Below are positions 33,559 through 39,186 of a DNA stretch of 39,186 bases, piece by piece. A model generated the notes under the pieces. It did no database searches and was not told the origin of the DNA. It was given only the letters and a program-made list of their open reading frames with translations. The DNA lies in contig DCWQ01000037.1 in the NCBI GenBank assembly GCA_002328185.1, forward strand, positions 24,033-63,218, written 5' to 3'. The DNA is from Dehalococcoidia bacterium UBA2158 (GTDB lineage Bacteria; Chloroflexota; Dehalococcoidia; Lucifugimonadales; UBA3495). Positions within the stretch are counted from its first letter, which is position 1. Each line of letters begins with the position of its first letter. A program made the translations under genes and the position numbers.

Positions 33559-34764
33559 TTGCGCCTGATACTGACCAACTGCAACGTTATCGACTGTGTG
33601 AACGCCGATCCCAAGGCCCAGGCCACTGTGGTCATCGAGGACGGGCGCATCCTGGAGGTCCGGGACGGCGGCCCGCCAGCCAGCGCGGCCGATGACCGTC
33701 TTATAGACCTGGAAGGTGCGTACCTGCTGCCAGGGCTGTGGGACTGCCACATCCATCCGCAACACCCTGTTCCGGCGGGCACTACAGTAGCCCAGATCAC
33801 AGCCGACTTCGGCCAGAACCTGCAACGTGGCATGATCGAGGCTGGCGTGACTGCTGTGCGTAGCGGCGGGGCCAGCAACTGGATGGACGTGGCCTGGCGG
33901 CGGGCGTTTTCAGGGCCGGGTCCGGCCGGGCCCAGGGTCTTTGCCTGCGGTCATTTCTTGACCACCACTGGCGGCCACTTCCTGACCTCAGGTCACGCCC
34001 GAGAGTGCGACGGCCCTTACGGCTACGCCGAGGCCATTCGTGACCAGATGAAACACGACGTTGACCATATCAAGTTGAACCTCTCCGGCGGGATCATGGG
34101 GCCCCGCTGGGACCGGCACACCGAGTCATTCCTGCTGCCCGAGGAGATCGAGACCGCGTTTGCCCTGTGCCGCCAACGAAACTTCCCGGTGATGGCCCAC
34201 GCCACCAACCCGGAGGCGGTCAAGATGGCCATCAAGCTGGGCGCCCACACCGTTGAGCATGCCTACATCACCGACGAGGACTGCATCACGGACTTCGTCA
34301 GCAGCGGCACCTGGTACGTTCCCACCCTCAGTATCAGCCAGCTCTCGCCCAACCTGGCTACTACCGAGTACGAGAAGGCTTGGGCCGCCCGCAAGCAGCT
34401 AGCGCCGGACCTAGTGGTGCGGGCCGATGCGGCGGCGGAGGAACACCGGAAGTCCTTCCAGAAAGCGTTGTCCGCCGGCGTCAAGATGGCCCTGGGTTCG
34501 GACATCTCGCCCATGCATGAGTCGGCATTGCTGGAACTGGGCCTGTGGGTCAAGTGCGGGGCCACACCCTGGCAAGCGCTGACTGCCGCCACTAAGAACG
34601 CCGCCGAGATGTGTGGCGTGGGTCCGGAACTGGGCACGGTGGAGCCGGGCAAGCTTGCCGATTTGATAGTCGTCGCGGACAACCCGTTGGCCGACATAGA
34701 GAATGTGCGGAAGCTTCAATTGGTGTTGAAGGAAGGCCGCATCGTCGCTGACCACCGGGGATGA
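33559..34764 (+). CDS. Amidohydrolase, imidazolonepropionase-like
   Basis: A 401-residue metal-dependent hydrolase with the amidohydrolase TIM barrel. Ligands are visible: His64 and His66 (DCHIHP), Lys172 (HIKLNLSGG, possibly carboxylated), His214 (MAHATN), His234 (TVEHAY) and Asp315 (GSDIS). The N-terminal cap (about 1-55) and a C-terminal strand flank the barrel as usual. The start is TTG 33559 with TAGGAG. Many members act on cyclic amides, dipeptides or carbamate-like bonds. The preceding oxidase suggests a nitrogen-bearing substrate. A weak terminator follows. Confidence 0.93.
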   Translation: MRLILTNCNVIDCVNADPKAQATVVIEDGRILEVRDGGPPASAADDRLIDLEGAYLLPGLWDCHIHPQHPVPAGTTVAQITADFGQNLQRGMIEAGVTAVRSGGASNWMDVAWRRAFSGPGPAGPRVFACGHFLTTTGGHFLTSGHARECDGPYGYAEAIRDQMKHDVDHIKLNLSGGIMGPRWDRHTESFLLPEEIETAFALCRQRNFPVMAHATNPEAVKMAIKLGAHTVEHAYITDEDCITDFVSSGTWYVPTLSISQLSPNLATTEYEKAWAARKQLAPDLVVRADAAAEEHRKSFQKALSAGVKMALGSDISPMHESALLELGLWVKCGATPWQALTAATKNAAEMCGVGPELGTVEPGKLADLIVVADNPLADIENVRKLQLVLKEGRIVADHRG

Positions 34765-34770
34765 CGAAAT

Positions 34771-34791
34771 AGCCCAATCCCCTGGGCTTTT
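34771..34791 (+). terminator. Weak intrinsic terminator after the amidohydrolase
   Basis: AGCCCA at 34771-34776 pairs with TGGGCT at 34783-34788 over 6 bases, followed by TTTT. The stem is only 6 bp. A promoter starts 10 bases later, which fits a boundary between transcription units. Confidence 0.4.
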
Positions 34792-34800
34792 CCCGTGCGA

Positions 34801-34829
34801 TTGCCTCTGTGACTGCCCACGCTTATAAT
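34801..34829 (+). promoter_or_regulatory. Sigma-70-type promoter of the MBL hydrolase gene
   Basis: TTGCCT at 34801-34806 and a perfect TATAAT at 34824-34829 are separated by exactly 17 bases. Transcription would start near 34836, about 35 bases before the TTG start codon at 34871. Confidence 0.72.
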
Positions 34830-34870
34830 CTGCCCTCAGGCTACATCAGTCAGCTATCAGGAGTGTCGAA

Positions 34871-35698
34871 TTGCCAAGTAATAAGTTGACCATCGGCGAC
34901 GTGGAGATCACCTCATTGTCGGACGGACTCTTGTCGTTCGACCTCTGTAACTTCTTCCCGTCCGTCCCAGAAGATGAATGGCCGGAAGAGCACCTGAACG
35001 CCGACCACGGCGTCAGTTTCAACCTGGCCTGTTTCCTGATCAAATCGGACGGCCACACCATCGCCGTTGACACTGGATTGGGCCCCAAGCAGACTCCGGA
35101 AACCCCTTGGGGTAATCTTCTGGACGATATGAAAACCCATGGAACCAGTCCCGAAGACGTGGACATGGTGGTCATGACCCACGCTCACCGGGACCACGTA
35201 GGCTGGAACCTAGTCTCCAACGACGGCAAGTACTCTCCCACGTTCCCCAACGCCCAGTATTTCTTGGGCGCTAAGGACTGGGAAGCCTGCCACAACCCGG
35301 CGCTCATGGAAGACCGGTATCCCAATGCCTCAGAATGTGTTTACCCGCTCCAAGACCTGGGCGTTTTGACCCTGATGGAAGATGGCCACCAGATCACCAG
35401 CGAGATCAAAACGCTGGCAACTCCCGGCCATTCCCCGGGACATATGAGCCTCATGATCTCGTCACAAGGGCAGGGAGGTCTCGTGTTGGGCGACGTGCTC
35501 CATAACACGGCCCAGATCGAGAATATTGATTGGGTATCCCGCGCCGATATCGACCCTGTCCAGACACGGATCACGCGTCGCGAGATGGTGGACCGACTGG
35601 AACGGGAGGGTATCCCGGTGGCTGCCGTTCACCTGGCCGCACCGGGCTTCGGCAAGATCGTCCGGGAGAACGGCCGCCGCTTCTGGCAGGTCCTATAG
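34871..35698 (+). CDS. MBL-fold metallo-hydrolase
   Basis: A 275-residue metallo-beta-lactamase-fold hydrolase. The metal motif THAHRDHVGWN places His104, His106, Asp108 and His109; further ligands are the GHSPGH His, Asp in GDVLHN, and the C-terminal His of AVHLAAPGFG. It has no signal peptide. This fold includes lactonases, thiolesterases and quorum-quenching enzymes, so the substrate is open. The start is TTG 34871 with AGGAG. It is followed by the second amidohydrolase 22 bases later, in the same unit. Its promoter at 34801 suggests it starts a new transcript. Confidence 0.93.
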   Translation: MPSNKLTIGDVEITSLSDGLLSFDLCNFFPSVPEDEWPEEHLNADHGVSFNLACFLIKSDGHTIAVDTGLGPKQTPETPWGNLLDDMKTHGTSPEDVDMVVMTHAHRDHVGWNLVSNDGKYSPTFPNAQYFLGAKDWEACHNPALMEDRYPNASECVYPLQDLGVLTLMEDGHQITSEIKTLATPGHSPGHMSLMISSQGQGGLVLGDVLHNTAQIENIDWVSRADIDPVQTRITRREMVDRLEREGIPVAAVHLAAPGFGKIVRENGRRFWQVL

Positions 35699-35720
35699 CC
35701 CGGATACGCGGCTTATACCC

Positions 35721-36953
35721 ATGCTAGCCCTCACCCGCGGAACGCTGATCGATGGGACTGGTGGCCCGCCCATCCCAAACGCCACGGTTTTGGTCAACGA
35801 CCACGGCCGTATTGAGGCCGTCGGGCAACGGGAAGCGGTGGCGTTGCCGCCGGACTGCCGGGTTGTTGACATAACCGGCCTCACGCTACTTCCGGGACTG
35901 ATCGACTGCCACGACCACCTGACGTCATTCGGTTACGACCTGATGGGCCGCTGGGGCCGGGCCGAGCCACGGAGCGCCCGGGTGTTGCGCGTGGCCAAAG
36001 TCATGGAAGAGACCTTGTTATCGGGCTACACTGCCATCCGCGACTGTGGTTGGCTGGATGTGGGCTACAAGCAAGCTGTGGACCAGGATCTGGTGTCTGG
36101 GCCACGGTTACAGATCGCCACCAGCCCGTTATCGCCTACCCAAGGAACCCAAGACCGCTCCAGCGGCTCGGGACACCACCAACCAACGTCGCCCGACCCT
36201 AACCTACCCAGGGGAATCGCCGACGGGCCGGATGAAGTGCGGGCCATGGTCCGCCAAGTGATTCGGGCCGGCGCGGATGTGATCAAATTCTTCAACACCG
36301 GATTCGGCCGCCAGACCCAGAGCGGCACGACCCGCTCCTACAATGCTGGGGAGACCCAAGCGCTGGTCGACGAGGCCCACATCCACGGCAAGACGGTGGC
36401 CTGTCACGCCCTGGGCGGACCCGGGCTTCGCACCGCCATTGAAGCCGGAGTGGATTCCATCGAACACGGCTGCCTGCTGGCGTCGGAGCCCGACCTGCTG
36501 AAAATGATGGCCGACAAGGGCATCTACCTGGTGCCAACCTTCACGGTTTTCACCTTCCACGCCACCCGGGGCAACTCCCACGCCCGGGAGGAGGCCACGG
36601 GATTCCGGCAGCAACACATAGACACGGTGCAACAGGCGCTGTCTGCAGGGGTGAAAGTGGTCGCCGGGACCGATGCGGGAGGCTGGGAACACGGCAACAA
36701 CGCAAAGGAACTCGAGTTACTGGTCGCGGCCGGAATGACGCCGATGCAGGCCCTGGTCGCGGCCACCGGTTGGGCTGCCGGATGCCTGGACTTACAAGAC
36801 AGCATCGGCACAGCGGAACCCGGCAAGTTCGCTGATCTGGTAGTGGTCGATGGGGACCCTTTGGCCGACATAACCGTCCTGCAAGACAAAGAGCGGGTAC
36901 GCCTGGTGATGAAAGAAGGGCAGGTCTACGTAGACCGGGTGGCCGGCGTTTAA
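35721..36953 (+). CDS. Second amidohydrolase
   Basis: A 410-residue amidohydrolase close in type to the one at 33.6 kb, but not a duplicate. Metal ligands are His64 and His66 (DCHDHL), Lys189 (DVIKFFNTG), His229 (ACHALGG), His249 (SIEHG) and Asp318 (GTDAGG). I place the start at ATG 35721; the open frame reaches back into the MBL gene, but those residues are not family-like. The ribosome binding site is poor, so it may depend on translational coupling with the MBL gene. Its stop (36951-36953) overlaps the convergent DUF1326 stop (36950-36952). Confidence 0.92.
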   Translation: MLALTRGTLIDGTGGPPIPNATVLVNDHGRIEAVGQREAVALPPDCRVVDITGLTLLPGLIDCHDHLTSFGYDLMGRWGRAEPRSARVLRVAKVMEETLLSGYTAIRDCGWLDVGYKQAVDQDLVSGPRLQIATSPLSPTQGTQDRSSGSGHHQPTSPDPNLPRGIADGPDEVRAMVRQVIRAGADVIKFFNTGFGRQTQSGTTRSYNAGETQALVDEAHIHGKTVACHALGGPGLRTAIEAGVDSIEHGCLLASEPDLLKMMADKGIYLVPTFTVFTFHATRGNSHAREEATGFRQQHIDTVQQALSAGVKVVAGTDAGGWEHGNNAKELELLVAAGMTPMQALVAATGWAAGCLDLQDSIGTAEPGKFADLVVVDGDPLADITVLQDKERVRLVMKEGQVYVDRVAGV

Positions 36954-37570
36954 GACCCCGACCAGTTGAACTTGCTGTAGAGGCCGTGTCGCCCCTGGTA
37001 TTCCCAGGTCATCGTCTCATCTTCAACCTTGGAGGTGGAGAGACCCATGACGTGCTCGTCCCCGTGGATGACGTTGCGAAGATTGTGGATCGTGACCAAG
37101 CCAGATCGGTCCTCGCCGCCCCTAAGAGTCTGCATCTCTAAGAACAAGGTGTCTGACGCCCTGATGGTCCTGGTTCGGCCATCGATGGTCATCTCTAAGG
37201 GCATCCTCTTGACCGCTTTGTATTTCCCGCCCGTGTAGAACTGGGACATGATCTGCCAGGGGCCGCCCTCGGTACCGGAAAATATCGCCTGTAGCGCCTC
37301 GCCCTGCTCTGGAGAGGAGTTGTCATCCACCAAAAGCACACAGGTCCAGTCCCCATCCGCCATGATTGGGCCGGGGCTGTGCAGAAAGATGGCGACATTT
37401 AATCCAGCCAAATCCACACCGCCATAGTTGCCCTTGCTGAAGGAAACCGCCCAGATGGTGTCGCAATGGCCGTTGGTGGCAGGCTGCCGGAATGACACAT
37501 GGCAAGGACACAGCAGATTACAGTTACAACCTTCGAACAGGTCTCCCTCCGCGGTCCACTCTACAGCCAT
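36950..37570 (-). CDS. DUF1326-domain protein
   Basis: A 206-residue protein with the DUF1326 signature: a Cys-rich N-terminus (GDLFEGCNCNLLCPC; Cys15, Cys17, Cys21, Cys23), then LLVDDNSSPEQGEALQAIFSG and a C-terminal RNVIHGDEHVMG region. The family's biochemical role is not known; the Cys cluster may bind a metal or Fe-S. The start is ATG 37570 with GGAG; an upstream ATG at 37597 is also in frame. No signal peptide. It is separated from the RdhA-like gene by a terminator, so co-expression is not shown. The stop overlaps the amidohydrolase stop by convergence. Confidence 0.87.
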   Translation of the reverse strand: MAVEWTAEGDLFEGCNCNLLCPCHVSFRQPATNGHCDTIWAVSFSKGNYGGVDLAGLNVAIFLHSPGPIMADGDWTCVLLVDDNSSPEQGEALQAIFSGTEGGPWQIMSQFYTGGKYKAVKRMPLEMTIDGRTRTIRASDTLFLEMQTLRGGEDRSGLVTIHNLRNVIHGDEHVMGLSTSKVEDETMTWEYQGRHGLYSKFNWSGS

Positions 37571-37670
37571 CACTATCTCCAATCTATGTGCAGTCAAAGC
37601 TTTGCGAGAAAGATACAGCCCACCCCCGGAATATGTCTAGGCCGAAAGGGCTTTACGCCACCCCGTGCGG

Positions 37671-37707
37671 ACAAAAATAAAAGGGAGCAAGAACAAATCT
37701 TGCTCCC
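37671..37707 (-). terminator. Intrinsic terminator of the RdhA-like gene
   Basis: GGGAGCAAGA at 37683-37692 pairs perfectly with TCTTGCTCCC at 37698-37707 over a 5-base loop. On the minus strand the stem is followed by a T-rich tract (TTTTATTTTT). It lies about 34 bases downstream of the RdhA-like stop. Confidence 0.85.
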
Positions 37708-37740
37708 CTTGTTAGGTCGAATGAGTGTCGGCCTACAGGC

Positions 37741-39021
37741 CTAGAACATCGTGCTGTCGCTGACCTCGCCGTGGCGAATCTCGCGTAGCTTGTCGCGGAA
37801 GTCGAACAACACTTTGTCGTCTTCTCCCTTATCCAGTCCATCGGGCTTGCTCTCCATATACTCGATCAACTCGTCAAGTGCGGCGTTCTCCCTGGTCCCC
37901 GCAGGAATCTTGAAGAAATCGGCGTCGAAGGTGGGCAACTCGCCGGGACCGAAGTAGCCGGTCATGTATTTGCCCGTGCTCTCATCGTGGAGGGTGTAGC
38001 CTTCGAGATCGTGGGTGCCCTTGCCCAGCACCTGGCCGGTCTCGATGTAATGCTCCATGACGGCCTTGGCCCCGTACTTGTTGATGGGGCAGACCTTCAT
38101 ACAGATGGCGCAGCCCTCATACCGGGACATGACCGGGCGGCAGCGTTTATAGATGAGCTTATTCTTCTCGACACCGCGCCACCAGATCTTCTCGCGCATC
38201 AGAGCCCGGCCTGGGCACCGGTTTACGCAGACCTGGCAGACCTGACAGAAGGCGTGGAACCCATAGTCTTCTGGCTTGTCGAAGGATACAGGAGCGTCGG
38301 TGGTGATGATCTGGAGCCGGCAGCGGGCGCCGGCGTGGGGAGTTAGCAGTTGCCCGTTGGCTCCCAACTGGCCCATGCCAGCGGCCACGAACATCGGAAT
38401 GGTCGCGGCGCTGTGGTTACTGGGACCGTGCAATTGGGCGTGGTAGCCCAACGACAGGATGTAATCTACCATTCGAAGTCCCATGGGCGCCTGAACCTCG
38501 TAGGTGCCGTAGTGACCGTGTTCCGCGGCCATGCTGGGCGCGGTCTGGGTCTCTTCGAAGTCTTGCTCCAGCGCCAGACAGATGGCATTTGGATACTTGA
38601 TGTGTTCTTTCCGGTCTTGGTAGACAAAGCGTATGTCATGGTCGGTGAAACCGACGTCCAGATAACCCATCTCCACGGCCCTGTCGCGGATCAACTGGGT
38701 GATATCTTCACCTGAGGCCGTACCGGTGGGCTGCAGGTCGCCGGTACGGTTCATGCTGGGGTAGAACTCTTCCATCACAGCCTGATGCTCGTGGTGGTAT
38801 TTCTGCATTGCTGCGGTGCCGACGCTGGGGGCCCATTCTGTATCGGCCGCGTGCTCAACCTGCTGGCGAAGCAGCGGGTATTCTCTACTGTAAAAATCGA
38901 TGTCTTTGCTGACCATCGGAATGCCAGGAACCGTTTCCAGTTCTTCGGGTACCGGAATCTCTACGGAGTCCATGCCGGCTTTTCTGCCTGGACGGACCAC
39001 GATATGACCTACCTTTAACAT
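37741..39021 (-). CDS. RdhA-like (reductive dehalogenase/QueG-type) cobalamin-Fe-S protein
   Basis: A 426-residue protein of the reductive-dehalogenase/QueG superfamily. The cobalamin-binding-type core includes GLRMVDYILSLGY and the FVAAGMGQLGANGQLLTP segment. Two ferredoxin-like clusters follow: Cys259/Cys262/Cys265/Cys269 (CQVCQVCVNRCPG) and Cys294, Cys304/Cys307/Cys311 (CAICMKVCP). There is no twin-arginine signal, no membrane anchor and no RdhB gene, so it is a cytoplasmic form. The start is ATG 39021 with AAGGAG. It could reductively remove halogens or carry out epoxyqueuosine-type reduction; its sequence is more RdhA-like than QueG. No flavin or ferredoxin-reductase domain is fused to it, so an outside electron donor is needed. 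Confidence 0.88.
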   Translation of the reverse strand: MLKVGHIVVRPGRKAGMDSVEIPVPEELETVPGIPMVSKDIDFYSREYPLLRQQVEHAADTEWAPSVGTAAMQKYHHEHQAVMEEFYPSMNRTGDLQPTGTASGEDITQLIRDRAVEMGYLDVGFTDHDIRFVYQDRKEHIKYPNAICLALEQDFEETQTAPSMAAEHGHYGTYEVQAPMGLRMVDYILSLGYHAQLHGPSNHSAATIPMFVAAGMGQLGANGQLLTPHAGARCRLQIITTDAPVSFDKPEDYGFHAFCQVCQVCVNRCPGRALMREKIWWRGVEKNKLIYKRCRPVMSRYEGCAICMKVCPINKYGAKAVMEHYIETGQVLGKGTHDLEGYTLHDESTGKYMTGYFGPGELPTFDADFFKIPAGTRENAALDELIEYMESKPDGLDKGEDDKVLFDFRDKLREIRHGEVSDSTMF

Positions 39022-39135
39022 TGGACTAACTCCTTTTGCACCGAGGGTGGGGTAACGGGATTCTGACTCACCGCGTGCCTGATGTCAACACGCCTGAGCA
39101 CAAGTAACGTCCGCAATGGCGGGTACGCAGGGGTC

Positions 39136-39186
39136 TTAGCCGGACAACTGCTCTTTGGAGATATCTATGTTGGGGGTCTCAGACGG
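39136..39186 (-). CDS. Possible C-terminal end of a gene entering from the right
   Basis: Reading the minus strand from the window edge gives an open frame of 16 codons (ETPNIDISKEQLSG at its end) and a TAA at 39136-39138. It is likely the end of an upstream gene, but it is too short for recognition. About 115 bases separate it from the RdhA-like start. Confidence 0.3.
   Translation of the reverse strand, partial: PSETPNIDISKEQLSG

Noticed and set aside
35526..35720. Longer start for the second amidohydrolase
   Set aside because: These residues overlap the MBL coding region and show no family similarity; ATG 35721 starts the conserved N-terminal strand.
39022..39135. Possible cobalamin riboswitch upstream of the RdhA-like gene
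   Set aside because: No B12-box-like sequence or recognisable fold; only a normal ribosome binding site was seen.

Overview
The window is one contiguous stretch of a GC-rich bacterial chromosome. It carries a dense set of catabolic and CoA-linked enzymes plus a few housekeeping genes (minC-minD-minE, smpB-ctpA, a CinA-like amidase, a family 5 uracil-DNA glycosylase). Several things together suggest an uncultivated Chloroflexota of the Dehalococcoidia/SAR202 type: family III CoA-transferases, thiolase/DUF35 modules, Rieske oxygenase, paired amidohydrolases, DUF1326, and a soluble RdhA-like protein. That placement is inferred from gene content alone; no rRNA or other phylogenetic anchor is present. 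No rRNA, tRNA, CRISPR array, phage region or transposase gene was found.

Layout. 0.5-3.6 kb: a DinB/maleylpyruvate-isomerase-like protein converges on an MMPL exporter. 3.8-5.7 kb: a Rieske oxygenase alpha/beta pair behind a near-consensus promoter. 5.9-7.2 kb: DsbA-like oxidoreductase and uracil-DNA glycosylase. 7.3-8.2 kb: a frame-broken EamA (DMT) transporter. 8.3-12.0 kb: M20 peptidase, HpaI-type aldolase, acyl-CoA synthetase. 12.5-16.7 kb (minus): a tight operon of fused double CaiB CoA-transferase, Cys-less thiolase-like protein and DUF35 protein. 17.1-19.7 kb: coiled-coil lipoprotein, CinA-like amidase, SMP-30 lactonase and a GMC oxidoreductase remnant. 19.9-23.9 kb (minus): a peptide-type ABC importer (binding protein and two permeases) with no ATPase. 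23.9-25.0 kb: an AT-richer gene-free stretch. 25.0-26.8 kb (minus): ctpA-smpB. 27.0-29.7 kb: HMG-CoA-synthase-like/DUF35 fusion and an intact thiolase. 30.0-32.0 kb: overlapping minC-minD-minE ending in a strong terminator. 32.3-37.0 kb: FAD oxidase, amidohydrolase, MBL hydrolase, amidohydrolase. 37.0-39.0 kb (minus): DUF1326 protein and an RdhA-like iron-sulfur protein.

How the genes fit together. The catabolic genes look like CoA-dependent breakdown of organic acids, with oxygenation (Rieske), activation (acyl-CoA synthetase, CaiB), carbon-carbon cleavage (thiolases, HpaI aldolase, thiolase-like/DUF35) and hydrolysis (amidohydrolases, MBL, SMP-30). The best candidate for new biochemistry is the 12.5-16.7 kb operon. 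It joins a CoA-transferase with one active and one apparently inactive half to a thiolase fold without its nucleophilic cysteine and a DUF35 partner. A second thiolase/DUF35 module with a different architecture lies 13 kb away. The intergenic regions carry a family of short palindromic (MITE-like) elements, including a composite copy present in opposite orientations at 12 kb and 32 kb.
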